Source: Rhizobium sp. BK313 (GTDB taxonomy: Bacteria > Pseudomonadota > Alphaproteobacteria > Rhizobiales > Rhizobiaceae). Taken from it: DNA of 64,000 nucleotides. The DNA lies in assembly GCF_014193655.1 (NCBI RefSeq), contig NZ_JACHZQ010000002.1, positions 558,001-622,000 on the forward strand, read 5' to 3'. How positions within the stretch are numbered: position 1 is the stretch's first letter; each line of letters starts with the position of its first letter. The notes beneath the pieces were generated by a model. That model searched no databases. It had not been told where the DNA came from and worked only from the letters and a program-made list of their open reading frames with translations. The position numbers were made by a program, and so were the translations under genes. Positions 8,863 to 18,588 of this stretch are shown one piece after another.

Positions 8863-9348
8863 GAGGGCTCTTCTGAGCAGTATATTACTGTAGCGTACTT
8901 ACAGTCCGTGGCGTGTGTGGGCGTGAGATAAGGACAGCGCGCAGGGATAGGCTCCTGCGGTTGGATTGAATTCATAGCGATCAAACAATCGATTGATCTG
9001 ATGAGCGCCATTTTGCAGCCGCGCCCATGGCCTTGGGCGAGGTTTCCGCCACGGGATCAGCGCATCCTGCGGGCAAGACGAGAGCGGCACAAAGCAAAAG
9101 CCGCGGAAGAAAGTTCGGGAATTTGCTGAATGCAATATCGGGCAAGGACGTACGCCGCAGTTGCAGGCCCGCGTCGATTGATGCAGGTGTTGCGCGCCTG
9201 CGACACTTCCTCCGAGTGGGCGGCCGGAATACATGAATTGAATTCATAACTTCATGCGGGTTGTGCGGTCTAATCGACATGGATGTACCAGCGTATCTTC
9301 CACACATCCCAAAGCCTGAGCGCTCGAAATGCGAGCAGGAGGAATACT
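8863..9348. other. Non-coding, apparently decayed stretch
   Basis: No convincing intact gene. It contains a possible lipoprotein remnant (about 8981-9130, minus), the near-palindrome CAATCGATTG at 8986-8995, and two copies of TTGAATTCATA (about 8966 and 9240). Together with the broken SDR that follows, it looks like the residue of an older gene cluster. Confidence 0.4.
8981..9130 (-). pseudogene. Possible remnant of a secreted lipoprotein or efflux adaptor N terminus
   Basis: The minus frame encodes a hydrophobic signal-like run ending in LVLPAGCADPVAE, similar to the lipoprotein signal at the start of RND efflux adaptor proteins, then stops about 30 residues later. The -3 residue before Cys is proline, which is unusual for a lipobox. 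No adaptor domain follows. It is either a fragment of a lost efflux gene or chance coding; low confidence. Confidence 0.25.
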
Positions 9349-9995
9349 ATGAAGAAACGCGCACATGGTGCCCGACGGATCGACAGGCTCCGGGCGCTGG
9401 CGAAAGAGCTAAATCTTCCAGACAATGCAGTTGTCCTGACGGATGTTACTGACTGCGAACAGGTCAAGCGCCTCGTGGATGAGGCTGTTGTCGCACATGG
9501 CCGAATTGACGTGATCATCAATAATGCCGGCGTGATGCCGCATTCACCGCTCGAACGCGGCAAGGTCGAAGACTGGGATCGCATGATCGACGTCAATCTT
9601 AAAGGTGTCCTCTACGGATTGCGGCCGCTTTGCCGCGTATGAAGGAACAAAAGAGCGGACACATCATCAACGTCTCGTCTGTCGCCGGCCAAGTGCGGCC
9701 GGGCAGCGCCGTCTACGCTGCCACAAAGGCTGCGGTCCGGATGTTGTCTGAGGGGCTGCGCCAGGAGGTCAAGCCTTACAATCTCCGCACCACGACCATC
9801 GCGCCCGGCGCCGTCGAGTCCGAACTGCCGCAGAGCGTAACCGAAGCGGACGTCGCCAAAGGCATCCAGGACTTCTACGAATCCTATGCGATCCCGGCCG
9901 AGAGCCTCGCACGCGTCGTTGCCTTCGCCATCAGCCAGCCTGAGGACGTGGATGCGAACGAAATCCTCTTCCGTCCGACTGCTCAGGAGCTGTGA
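9349..9995 (+). pseudogene. Short-chain dehydrogenase/reductase pseudogene
   Basis: Two pieces of one SDR in different frames. Piece one begins with a perfect site (AGGAGGAATACT-ATG) and reads [20 protein letters not shown], then the NNAGV motif and VNLKGVLYG. One missing base near 9618 shifts the frame; restoring an A gives [13 protein letters not shown] and joins piece two, which carries the Ser of INVSSVAG and the YAATK catalytic Tyr/Lys. The N terminus lacks the Rossmann TGxxxGIG segment altogether, as if some 30 codons were deleted just after the start. Not expected to be active. It sits directly upstream of the MFS gene and may have been its operon partner. Confidence 0.8.
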
Positions 9996-10000
9996 GAGCG

Positions 10001-11323
10001 ATGCTCGACCATGTAACGGCCGAAGAACAACAGGCATCGCCCGAAACCGAAGCGACGTCCTTGATGGCCGACGTCCTTTCGGGCGATGCGAGGGAATCCA
10101 CGCCGATGATGGCGGCGGAAAGATCGACGCAAAACGACGCGGCCTCGCATGGCTGGCGTGTGCTTGCGGTACTTAGCGCATTGATGGGCTTCGCCTCCAT
10201 CTCAACCGATCTTTATCTTCCCGCGATGCCGGCGATGGGCAGAGATCTCGGTGTCGACGCGGGCGTGATGCAGCTGACGGTCTCAGGGTTCCTCATCGGC
10301 TTCAGCGTAGGACAGCTCCTCTGGGGACCGATCGGCGATCGCTACGGGCGACGCCTTCCGGTTTCGATCGGGCTCATGCTCTTTATATTGGGCTCCGCAG
10401 GCTGCGCCATGTCGGGCAGCGCCTCGTCGATGATCGGCTGGCGGATGGTCCAGGCCGTTGGCGCCTGCGCCGGTGTCGTTCTTTCGCGCGCCATGGTGCG
10501 CGACCTATATGCGGGCAATCGCGCGGCACAGATGCTTTCCACATTGATTACCGTGATGGCGATCGCACCGCTGCTCGGACCTATTGTTGGCGCTCAAATA
10601 CTTGCAATCGCGGGCTGGCGGGCCATCTTCTGGACCTTGGTCGGTGTCGGACTGCTGACCCTTGCGGCACTCTTCACACTACCCGAGACGCTTCCAACCG
10701 AGCGCCGCAATCAGCAATCGTTGGCGCGCGCGATCGTCAGCTACGGCACGCTGCTCCGTGATCGCCGCCTGCTCGGCTATGCGGGCGCGGGCGGTTTCTT
10801 TTACGCTGGCATCTATGCCTATATCGCCGGCACTCCGTTTGCTTACATCACCTATCACCACGTGCCGCCACAGCTCTACGGACTACTGTTTGCCGTCGGG
10901 ATCGTTGGCATCATGATGATGAACCTTGTAAATTCACGATTGGTGATGCGTGCCGGAAGCGAGCGGCTGCTGGTCTATGGTACGGGTGCCGCTGCATTTG
11001 CAGGCATCCTCCTTGGCGCGGCGGCTTGGACCGGCTGGGGCGGGCTCTGGGGTCTGGCTGTGCCGCTCTTCCTGTTCGTCTCGGCGAGCGGGCTCATCAT
11101 CGCCAATTCCATTGCGGGACCCCTTGCCGATTTTCCGGAACGTGCTGGCTCGGTTTCCGCGCTGGTCGGCGCGATCCATTATGGCAGTGGCATCTTCGGT
11201 TCGGCACTTATTGGCACCTTCGCTAACGGCACGCCCTGGCCGATGGGGTGGGTTATCGGCATTGCTGGGGTCGGCAGCTTTCTCTGTGCGGGGGTGGTCT
11301 CTTCGGCACGAAGACAGACGTGA
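10001..11323 (+). CDS. MFS drug exporter, Bcr/CflA type
   Basis: About 440 residues with 12 predicted helices of the major facilitator superfamily. The first helix ends in STDLYLPAMPAMGRDLG, a hallmark of the Bcr/CflA drug:H+ antiporter subfamily, and GPIGDRYGRR is the loop 2-3 motif A. Substrates in this subfamily include bicyclomycin, chloramphenicol and sulfonamides; the actual one is unknown. There is an unusually long cytoplasmic N terminus of about 50 residues. A GTG at 9992 overlaps the SDR stop, but its ribosome site would be too close, so ATG 10001 is preferred. Confidence 0.88.
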   Translation: MLDHVTAEEQQASPETEATSLMADVLSGDARESTPMMAAERSTQNDAASHGWRVLAVLSALMGFASISTDLYLPAMPAMGRDLGVDAGVMQLTVSGFLIGFSVGQLLWGPIGDRYGRRLPVSIGLMLFILGSAGCAMSGSASSMIGWRMVQAVGACAGVVLSRAMVRDLYAGNRAAQMLSTLITVMAIAPLLGPIVGAQILAIAGWRAIFWTLVGVGLLTLAALFTLPETLPTERRNQQSLARAIVSYGTLLRDRRLLGYAGAGGFFYAGIYAYIAGTPFAYITYHHVPPQLYGLLFAVGIVGIMMMNLVNSRLVMRAGSERLLVYGTGAAAFAGILLGAAAWTGWGGLWGLAVPLFLFVSASGLIIANSIAGPLADFPERAGSVSALVGAIHYGSGIFGSALIGTFANGTPWPMGWVIGIAGVGSFLCAGVVSSARRQT

Positions 11324-11374
11324 GCCGGGTTGCCCCGTCTGGATGCGCCATAACGAAGAATCGGCGCGACGCCA

Positions 11375-12628
11375 TCAGTCCTTCTGTCGCAAGCGCGGGA
11401 CGAGTGCATTGATCGCTTCCTCAGCAGCGCGGACACCGCTCTCATAGCCACCGTGCGCCGTCGAAAAGTCGCTTGTGTGCGTTGCTTCACCTGCAAAGAA
11501 CAGGCGGTCGTCGAATGGCCGAGCCAGTGCAACTCGAGCGTCCGCCTGGCCTGGCAGCGCGTGGCTGTAGCCGCCGCCGATCGATGGCGTATGAGCCCAG
11601 TCGGAAGCGACGAGTGGCTGAAGGCAACGGCGCGCTGAAGAGCCGAAGAGCGAGACCAGTTGACCTATCGCCCGCTCGAATGCCGCACTGTGCCCTTCCG
11701 CGGCTGCGACCCGTGCACCGGCCCCTCCGAGAAAGCATTCGATCACAGGTGACCCTAACGGGCGAATATAGTAGGTGCCGGTGGCCGGATCATGAGGGTC
11801 ACCGAGGACGTGACTCTCGGGGGCGAAGGGGCCGTCGCCGACAATCTCCAGGAACAGCTTTTCGTTATTGCCAAGCGGCAAGCAGGCTGCGGCGTCGCGC
11901 CATGGGTCGAGCGCCGAGGGCAAGGAAATTGCGCCGCCCGCAAGAACGTTTGTCGACACAGTAAGAATGACTGCGCGGGTTCGCACGGTAGCACCCGCCG
12001 TCCGGAGCACGATGCGGCGCTCATCGAGTGTCAGAGCGTCTACAGAGGTGGCGAGATGAAGCTCGACGCCGGCCGGCAGGCTCGCCGAAATCAGGGCGCC
12101 GTAGCCAGCCGGTACGCGCCAGTTGCAATTGGTGGACGCTTCGTCATACGCCGCATAATCCTTCGCTGAGATACGCTCAAGCTCATCGCCGCTGATATAC
12201 CCGCTCAAGGCTTGCAGATAGGCTGTCCACGATCCGTCAGGTTCCAGCGCGTCCGCCGCTTTGTCACTGGCCGGCGCTGCCGTCGCAACTCGGCTGCTCC
12301 ACAGCGCGAAGGCGCGTCGTGCGTCCTCTCGTTCGGCTTTTGAAAACCCGAGGTCGCGAAATTGCTCGCCCCAGGCAGTTAGGCCACGATCGACCTTGAA
12401 GCCCGATTCTTCGGCGATACGTGTCCACGGATTGCGATCGGCGGAATGAAGCCAGCCACAGCCAAGATCGACAGGCCCTGCCGATGTCTCGTATGTCCAG
12501 GCGCGGCCTCCAAGGCGCGGAAGGGAATCGAAGATCGATACGGAAAGACCGGTTCCGGCGAGGCGCCGCGCGGCGCCGATGCCGGCTGCCCCGGCGCCAA
12601 TGATTGCGATGTCTGGTTCTGAATTCAT
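11375..12628 (-). CDS. Flavin-dependent amine oxidase family protein
   Basis: A 417-residue FAD enzyme. The N-terminal dinucleotide motif IAIIGAGAAGIGAARRLAG is followed by the GGRAWT motif of monoamine oxidases. The C terminus has FFAGEATHTSDFSTAHGGYE, the second FAD-contact motif, in which the enzyme closes on the flavin. Members oxidise primary or poly-amines, or act as amino-acid or carotenoid oxidoreductases. No secretion signal is seen, so it is probably cytoplasmic. It converges on the MFS gene with 51 bases between stops. The specific substrate is not deducible. Confidence 0.85.
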   Translation of the reverse strand: MNSEPDIAIIGAGAAGIGAARRLAGTGLSVSIFDSLPRLGGRAWTYETSAGPVDLGCGWLHSADRNPWTRIAEESGFKVDRGLTAWGEQFRDLGFSKAEREDARRAFALWSSRVATAAPASDKAADALEPDGSWTAYLQALSGYISGDELERISAKDYAAYDEASTNCNWRVPAGYGALISASLPAGVELHLATSVDALTLDERRIVLRTAGATVRTRAVILTVSTNVLAGGAISLPSALDPWRDAAACLPLGNNEKLFLEIVGDGPFAPESHVLGDPHDPATGTYYIRPLGSPVIECFLGGAGARVAAAEGHSAAFERAIGQLVSLFGSSARRCLQPLVASDWAHTPSIGGGYSHALPGQADARVALARPFDDRLFFAGEATHTSDFSTAHGGYESGVRAAEEAINALVPRLRQKD

Positions 12629-12831
12629 TGCCGAAACTAGGACTCGATGTGGTCACGCATCATGCGTTAATCCTGGTATGCTGCGCAAGCGACACAGACT
12701 CGTATTGGCGCGAAATCCCGATCCATTGCGCTGGAAGCCTCTGGCAGAGGCAAGGTTCCCGACGATCAGCGCGTCGCAGTCCGCACCGATGACAACCCCG
12801 GCTGCGCGACGACTGGAGATATCGTCCCGGG

Positions 12832-13944
12832 CTACTCAAGCCTACGACGGAACAGCCACGACGCGGCGCTAAGGGTTACCGCCGCTATCACTAGGAGCGG
12901 CCATGTCTGGTTGAGCACCTCGGCGGACGGAATATCCTTGAGAAAGACGCCTTTGACGATCACCAGGAAATAGCGCAGCGGATTGATGACGGTCAGCGGC
13001 TGCAGCCAGTTGGGCATATTCTCGATCGGCGTGGCGAAGCCTGAAAGCAGCATGGCGGGGACCAGAAAAAGGAAGGCGCCCAGGATTGCCTGCTGCTGCG
13101 TCGTCGAAAGCGCCGAAATGAAGAGGCCAAGACCGGCAACGGAGGCGAGATAGAAGAGCGAACTGCCGTAGAGCAGGAGCAGCGAACCTCGTAATGGCAC
13201 GCCGAAGATGAAGATCGCCGCAAGGATATAGATCGTCATGTGAAAGAGGCCGATCATCATCGGCGGAATGAACTTGCCGATCAGGATTTCGTGGGTGCTC
13301 AAGGGCGACACCATGAGCTGGTCGAACGTGCCGAGTTCCCGCTCGCGCGCAATGGAAAGCGCGGTGACGATGAGGCCGATGAGCAGCGCGATGCTGGCAA
13401 TCAGGTTCGGTACCATGAACCATTGAAAGATCAGGTTGGGATTGAACCAGTTGCGCGGCACGACGACGACGGATCGTGCAGCCGCGCGTGTCCCTGCGGG
13501 CGTTTCGGCAGCAAGGGTCGCCACGATCTGGTTCAGATAGCCGGCGACGATCTGAGAGGCGTTCGAACGTCGGCCGTCGAGAATGATCTGCAGGTCGGCG
13601 GGCCTGCCCGCCTCGATATCACGCGAGAAATCCGGGCCGACGACGAGAGCGGCGGTGACGCGCTGCCGGTCGACCGCTTCGCGCATTTCGGCGAGATTTT
13701 GTACCGACGAGATGCTGCGGAAAGTCGGGGAGCCTTCGATGCGCTGGACGAGTTCCTGTCCCCAGTGGCCGCTGTCGCGGTTCAGCAACGCAATATCGAC
13801 GTTGCGCACCTCCAGGGTCGCCGCATAGGAAAAGACCAGAAGCTGCACGATCGGCGGGCCGATCAAAATCAAGCGGCTCTTCGGATCGCGCAGTACCGCC
13901 AGCAGTTCCTTGATGATGAGCGCCTTCAGCCTCGACCACCACAT
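12832..13944 (-). CDS. ybhR: ABC-2 type exporter permease (YbhR-like)
   Basis: About 370 residues: one N-terminal helix, a large periplasmic loop (about residues 50-165), then five helices, the usual ABC-2 half-transporter. MWWSRLKALIIKELLAVLRD is a typical start of this family; the in-frame extension upstream of 13944 overlaps the preceding gene and is rejected. It begins one base after the stop of the other permease. In E. coli YbhG-F-S-R this is the last gene; the complex expels drugs or cations. The symbol is given by synteny and family, not by proof of orthology. Confidence 0.82.
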   Translation of the reverse strand: MWWSRLKALIIKELLAVLRDPKSRLILIGPPIVQLLVFSYAATLEVRNVDIALLNRDSGHWGQELVQRIEGSPTFRSISSVQNLAEMREAVDRQRVTAALVVGPDFSRDIEAGRPADLQIILDGRRSNASQIVAGYLNQIVATLAAETPAGTRAAARSVVVVPRNWFNPNLIFQWFMVPNLIASIALLIGLIVTALSIARERELGTFDQLMVSPLSTHEILIGKFIPPMMIGLFHMTIYILAAIFIFGVPLRGSLLLLYGSSLFYLASVAGLGLFISALSTTQQQAILGAFLFLVPAMLLSGFATPIENMPNWLQPLTVINPLRYFLVIVKGVFLKDIPSAEVLNQTWPLLVIAAVTLSAASWLFRRRLE

Positions 13945-13945
13945 C

Positions 13946-15100
13946 TTAGGCGATCCTTTTTTTTGTGCTGCGCGCGGCGAGCAGGAAGAAGATGCAGCCG
14001 ATGGCAAACATGATGGCGATCGCTTGCAGGAACATCGGCCAGATATCACCGGCAAGAAAGACCGTCTGCAGGCTCGGAATAAGATACCGGGCCGGTACGA
14101 TGAAGGTGATCCACTGGATGACCGTCGGCATCGAGTTGATCTCGAAGAGAAAACCCGACAGCAGGAAGGCCGGCAGGAACGCTGAAATCAATGCAAGCTG
14201 CGAGGCGAGAAACTGGTTCTTGGTCACGGCCGAGATCAACAGGCCCTGGCCAAGAGCCGGCATCAGGAAAACCGCCGACAGGGCGTAGAGCGCCAAGACA
14301 GAGCCCCGGAACGGTACGCCGAAGAGGAAGACGGCGAGCAGGACGCAGAGTGTCATCGAGGTCAAGCCAAGCAGGAAATAGGGCAACAGCTTGCCGGCAA
14401 GCAGCTCGGCCGCCGTGACCGGCGTTGCCATCATCGCCTCCATGGTGCCGCGTTCCCATTCGCGCGCGACCACCAGCGATGTCAGCAATGTCCCCACCAG
14501 CGTCATGACGATCGCAATGGAACCGGGCACGAGGAAGGAACGGCTGGTAAGCTCCGGGTTGAACCAGAAGCGTTGTTCGACGGTGATAGCCGGGCCGCCT
14601 CCCATCATTTCCGCCTGCCGCTGTAGCTGCCAGTTGGTGACCGCGCCCTGGGCATAGTTCTGCACGAAGTTGGCGGTGTTGGGATCCGAGCCGTCGACGA
14701 TGACCTGAAGCTGCGGGCGATTGCCCGCCATATAGTTCGTCGTGAAGTCCGCCGGTATGACGATGATGCCGCGGATACGCGACAGGACCAGCTCCTCCTC
14801 GAACTGCCGGCGGTCGCGACCGCTGACGACCGAAAAATAGCGGGATGCCCTGAAGCTGGCTGCGAGATCGCCGGTAAGCGGCGTCGTCTCCTCCATGACC
14901 AGGCCGACACGCGTCAATTTGGTATCGAGCGAAACGCCATAGCCGAACAGGAAGAGCAGGATGATCGGAAGCACGAAGGCGATGAGGATGCTGCTCGGAT
15001 CACGCATGACCTGGAAGCTCTCCTTGCGCACCAACGCGGTGAAGCGGCGGACGCGCTCGCGCCGCGACGAAGCGGTTGCAGCCGGGGAAGGGGACATCAT
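13946..15100 (-). CDS. ybhS: ABC-2 type exporter permease (YbhS-like)
   Basis: A 384-residue partner of the preceding permease with the same plan: an N-terminal helix (LIAFVLPIILLFLFGYGVSL), a periplasmic domain, then a C-terminal membrane block containing EWERGTMEAMMATPVTAAEL, the conserved cytoplasmic coupling helix of ABC-2 permeases. It overlaps the ATPase stop by four bases (ATGA), implying translational coupling. It probably forms a heterodimer with the downstream permease. Confidence 0.85.
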   Translation of the reverse strand: MMSPSPAATASSRRERVRRFTALVRKESFQVMRDPSSILIAFVLPIILLFLFGYGVSLDTKLTRVGLVMEETTPLTGDLAASFRASRYFSVVSGRDRRQFEEELVLSRIRGIIVIPADFTTNYMAGNRPQLQVIVDGSDPNTANFVQNYAQGAVTNWQLQRQAEMMGGGPAITVEQRFWFNPELTSRSFLVPGSIAIVMTLVGTLLTSLVVAREWERGTMEAMMATPVTAAELLAGKLLPYFLLGLTSMTLCVLLAVFLFGVPFRGSVLALYALSAVFLMPALGQGLLISAVTKNQFLASQLALISAFLPAFLLSGFLFEINSMPTVIQWITFIVPARYLIPSLQTVFLAGDIWPMFLQAIAIMFAIGCIFFLLAARSTKKRIA

Positions 15101-16839
15101 GCCGCCATCCTCTCTTCCGACGCCTGGACGAGGGCGATGAAGGCATCTTCCATGGTCGGATCGGGGTTTTCCGCATTGGCAACCCCGGCCTTCAATTCGT
15201 CAGGCGAACCCAGCGCGATCGAGCGTCCGCGGTAGATCAACGAAATGCGATCGCAATATTCGGCCTCGTCCATAAAATGCGTAGTGACGAGGACTGTGAC
15301 GCCCTTTTCGACGAGCGCATTGATATGGGTCCAGAATTCGCGGCGTGTAATCGGGTCCACGCCGGACGTCGGCTCGTCGAGGAAAAGCACCTCCGGCTCG
15401 TGCATCACCGCGCAGGCAAGCGCGAGCCTCTGTTTCAGGCCGAGCGGCAGGTCCTTCGCCGACATGGACAGCCGGGAACGAAAATCGAAGATCGATGTCA
15501 TCAGGTCGACACGCTCACGCTTGTGCGCGCCGCGCAGACCGTAGACGCCGGCGAAGAATTGCAGGTTCTGGGAAACGCTGAGGTCGCCGTAGAGCGAGAA
15601 TTTCTGCGCCATGTAGCCGAGACGATTGCGTGCCTCGGCGGTGTCGCGACGCAGGTCGAAACCCGCAATCCGGCCTTCGCCGTTTGTCGGCTTCAACAGG
15701 CCGCAGAGCATCTTGAACGTCGTGGATTTGCCGGCGCCATTCGGGCCAAGCAGTCCGAAGATCTGTCCGCGCGGGATGTCGAAGGTGATGTTGTCGGCCG
15801 CGGTGAAATCGCCGAAGCGCTTAGTCAGGGCGCGCGCCTCGATCACCGGTTTCTCGCCTTCGACGGTAAAGCTCCGCTGCGTCTCGGCCAGTTGCGAGCG
15901 TCCGCCCGGTCCGCCGCCCAGCATGTCGATGAACGCGTCCTCGAAACGAGGCTCTGCAGCCGTGACTTCGGCATCACCTGCCGCCGAAAACCGGCTTTCC
16001 CTGTCTTTGACCGTAACAAGCCTGATCGCCTCTCCCTGAATGACGCCGTCGACCACGCCGTCTTCATCGAGAAGTTTCGTCAGCATCTGGCGGCGCCTGC
16101 CCGCAATCCCGCTGATCCGAAAGACGCGGCCGGCGACGCGTTCGGTCAGATCCTTCGGCTCGCCGGCAAAAAGCAGCTTGCCTTCGCTAAGCAGAAACAC
16201 ACGGTCGCAGGCCTCGGCTTCGTCAAGATAGGCGGTCGACCACACCACGCCGATGCCTTCCTCCGTCAGGTTTTCCACCATCTTCCAGAGATCGCGCCGC
16301 GAAATGGGATCGACGCCGACACCGGGCTCGTCAAGCAGTAGCAGCTTCGGTTTCTTAAGAAGTGCGCAGGCAAGGCCGAGCTTCTGCTTCATGCCGCCGG
16401 AAAGCTTGCCGGCGAGGCGGCCGGTGAAACGCTTGAGATCGGTAAAGGTAAGCAACTCGTCGAAAGTCGCGGCCCTTTCATGCCTGGGCAGCCCGCGCAG
16501 GTCGGCATAGAGATTAAGATTTTCCTGAACCGACAGATCTTCGTAGAGGCCGAAGCGCTGTGGCATATAGCCGATCCCCGCTTGAATCGCCGCGGCATCA
16601 TTGCGCGTGTCGAAGCCGAGAACCCGCACGGTTCCGCTTTCCGGCAGCATGAGCCCCGTCATCAAGCGGATGAGCGTCGTCTTGCCCGCGCCATCCGGGC
16701 CGACGAGGCCGGTTATCTCGCCGCCGTGAACCGCACCGGTGATGGCGTCAAGCGCCGGCTTTGCGGCGTCAAACTGTTTCGTGACCCCTTGAAGCCGGAC
16801 AAGGTCGTCGCTGCCGCCTCTGTCGACCACGCCGCTCAT
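15097..16839 (-). CDS. ybhF: Exporter ATPase with two nucleotide-binding domains (YbhF-like)
   Basis: A 580-residue cytoplasmic ATPase with two ABC domains in tandem. Domain 1 (about 10-235) has Walker [10 protein letters not shown] and signature [10 protein letters not shown]; domain 2 (about 320-550) has GPNGAGKST, Walker [15 protein letters not shown], and a changed signature, [10 protein letters not shown], in place of LSGGQ. A degenerate second signature is common in such fused exporters. The fusion can serve both permeases. It overlaps both neighbours by four bases. Confident on architecture; the gene symbol is by synteny. Confidence 0.9.
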   Translation of the reverse strand: MSGVVDRGGSDDLVRLQGVTKQFDAAKPALDAITGAVHGGEITGLVGPDGAGKTTLIRLMTGLMLPESGTVRVLGFDTRNDAAAIQAGIGYMPQRFGLYEDLSVQENLNLYADLRGLPRHERAATFDELLTFTDLKRFTGRLAGKLSGGMKQKLGLACALLKKPKLLLLDEPGVGVDPISRRDLWKMVENLTEEGIGVVWSTAYLDEAEACDRVFLLSEGKLLFAGEPKDLTERVAGRVFRISGIAGRRRQMLTKLLDEDGVVDGVIQGEAIRLVTVKDRESRFSAAGDAEVTAAEPRFEDAFIDMLGGGPGGRSQLAETQRSFTVEGEKPVIEARALTKRFGDFTAADNITFDIPRGQIFGLLGPNGAGKSTTFKMLCGLLKPTNGEGRIAGFDLRRDTAEARNRLGYMAQKFSLYGDLSVSQNLQFFAGVYGLRGAHKRERVDLMTSIFDFRSRLSMSAKDLPLGLKQRLALACAVMHEPEVLFLDEPTSGVDPITRREFWTHINALVEKGVTVLVTTHFMDEAEYCDRISLIYRGRSIALGSPDELKAGVANAENPDPTMEDAFIALVQASEERMAA

Positions 16840-17849
16840 TTTTCTGCCACCTGCGACGTCGGGAAGTGAAGTGTGACCGGCATGCCCTGGCGCAGATCAG
16901 GTCCAGGCTTGTCGATGGTGACACGCAGCCGATAGACGAGATCCGTCCGCAATTCGGGCGTCTCCACGGCTTTCGGCGTGAATTCGGCAACAGGCGAGAT
17001 GAAGCCGATCGTGCCGTCATAGGCTTCGTCCGGCTTGGTGTCCGACGTGACCTTGATCTTCATGCCGGGGTGGATCCGGCCGAGATCCGGCTCGGCGACA
17101 TAGCCACGCACCCAGACCGGCTCGGTCAGCGATAGCACGAAGACCGGGTCGGTCGGGGCCACGATCGACCCCGGCTCGTGCACGCGTGAGAGGATCACGC
17201 CGTCATTCGGGGCGCGCAGCTCCGTATCGCCGAGCGAGGTGCGTGCGGTCGCGAGCGTAGCCTCGGCAGCCTTGAGCTGCGCTTCCGCCGCAGCGATATC
17301 TTCGGCGCGGCTGCCTTCTTCCAGCAACTTCAGTGCCTGATTGGCCGAATCCGCGCGTGCCGCCGCCATGGCCCGCGCTGCCGTCGCCTGGTCCAGGTTG
17401 GCTTCGGATATGTTCCCCTGCGGCCGCAACTGCTTGGCGCGGTCATAAGCCAGATTGGCGTTTTGCAGATCGGCAAGCTGCTCTTCATAAGAGGCGCGCG
17501 CCTGTGCGATTTCCGTCGGGCGTGCCCCGGCCTTGAGCTTGTCGAGCGTGGCACGCAATGCTGCGGCATTGGCCTCGGCCGAGCGGACGGCATAGTCATA
17601 GGGCTCCGCGTCAAGGCGGGCGAGCACCGCGCCGCGTTTTACGACGTCACCCTCGTCGACAAGAGCCTCACTGAGCTTGCCGTTGACGCGAAATGCAAGC
17701 GAGACCTGGCGGATGTCGACATTGCCGTAGAGCACGAACTCCTTTTGCTCCTGCCATTTCCAGCCGAGTTTCGCCGGCGCGTCAGACCACCAGGCGGCTG
17801 CGCCCGCGGCAATGACGACAACGGCGGCAATCGGAATGATCCTATTCAC
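16836..17849 (-). CDS. ybhG: HlyD-family membrane fusion protein (YbhG-like)
   Basis: About 337 residues: an N-terminal membrane anchor ([18 protein letters not shown]), the lipoyl-like half [20 protein letters not shown], a long alpha-helical coiled-coil hairpin rich in Ala, Glu and Gln (about 95-205), then the barrel segment [20 protein letters not shown]. It links the inner-membrane exporter to the outer membrane. The GTG at 17849 is chosen because AAAGGAG precedes it and it overlaps the TetR stop (GTGA); the longer reading would run deep into the TetR gene. Confidence 0.88.
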   Translation of the reverse strand: MNRIIPIAAVVVIAAGAAAWWSDAPAKLGWKWQEQKEFVLYGNVDIRQVSLAFRVNGKLSEALVDEGDVVKRGAVLARLDAEPYDYAVRSAEANAAALRATLDKLKAGARPTEIAQARASYEEQLADLQNANLAYDRAKQLRPQGNISEANLDQATAARAMAAARADSANQALKLLEEGSRAEDIAAAEAQLKAAEATLATARTSLGDTELRAPNDGVILSRVHEPGSIVAPTDPVFVLSLTEPVWVRGYVAEPDLGRIHPGMKIKVTSDTKPDEAYDGTIGFISPVAEFTPKAVETPELRTDLVYRLRVTIDKPGPDLRQGMPVTLHFPTSQVAEK

Positions 17850-18544
17850 GACAGTTCTCCTTTCGCCGGCCCGAGGGCGGCGACAAGCCTGCGCGCATGC
17901 TGCTGCAATCTGGCGATTTCCTTCTCGCCAATCGCATCCCATTCCATCTGAGCGAGCACGGCCGCATTTGCCATTCTGAAAACCATGAGACTGCCAACGA
18001 AAGACAGGCAGCGAAGGCGCACATTTTCCGATGCGGGATCATCGGCGATGATCGCCCCGATAAGACGGCGCCCGAGGCCAATCATCGGCCCCATGACACC
18101 GGAATAGACCCGCTCGAAGGCCGCTGTGGGCTCCATCTGTTCGCGAATGATGAAACGCGCCCAGGCTTCGGATTTCTTGCTGACGAAAAGAACGACCATG
18201 GTCTCGACGATCTCGTTCAGGAAGAGCCTTGCCTGCGCTTCGCCGAGTGGCATACCCGTTGCGTCGAGCGCTGCGATTTGCTCCGCCATCCGTTGCCGCA
18301 TGCCGCCGATATACTGACCGATGATGTTGGCGAGATAATCCGCCGTGGCGATGTAAAGCCCTTCCTTGCTGCCGAAATAATAGGGAATCGCCTGAAGGTT
18401 CACGCCGGCCGCGTTTGTAATTTTACGCGTCGAAGCACCGTCGAAGCCGTATCGACCAAAGACGTCGAGAGCGTTTTCGAGCAGTTTCTCACGCGTTATG
18501 TCGCTGCGCGCGACCTCGGATTTTGTGTCGTTTCTCTCACTCAT
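17846..18544 (-). CDS. cecR: TetR-family regulator (CecR/YbiH-like)
   Basis: A 232-residue regulator. The N-terminal TetR helix-turn-helix covers about residues 15-62 ([20 protein letters not shown]); the C-terminal part resembles the DUF1956 domain of E. coli CecR. It heads the exporter operon exactly as cecR heads ybhGFSR, where it represses the operon and affects cephalosporin and chloramphenicol sensitivity. A perfect palindrome 28 bases upstream is a good autoregulatory operator. The inducer is unknown. Confidence 0.85.
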   Translation of the reverse strand: MSERNDTKSEVARSDITREKLLENALDVFGRYGFDGASTRKITNAAGVNLQAIPYYFGSKEGLYIATADYLANIIGQYIGGMRQRMAEQIAALDATGMPLGEAQARLFLNEIVETMVVLFVSKKSEAWARFIIREQMEPTAAFERVYSGVMGPMIGLGRRLIGAIIADDPASENVRLRCLSFVGSLMVFRMANAAVLAQMEWDAIGEKEIARLQQHARRLVAALGPAKGELS

Positions 18545-18572
18545 GCTGCCATATTACGCTGGTTTAGAAATA

Positions 18573-18588
18573 AGTCAATCGATTGACT
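18573..18588. promoter_or_regulatory. Perfect 16-bp palindrome, candidate TetR operator
   Basis: AGTCAATCGATTGACT is its own reverse complement and lies 28 bases before the start of the TetR gene, where an autorepressor would block transcription. Size and symmetry are typical of TetR-family operators. Its core CAATCGATTG recurs at 8986-8995. Binding is inferred, not shown. Confidence 0.6.
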
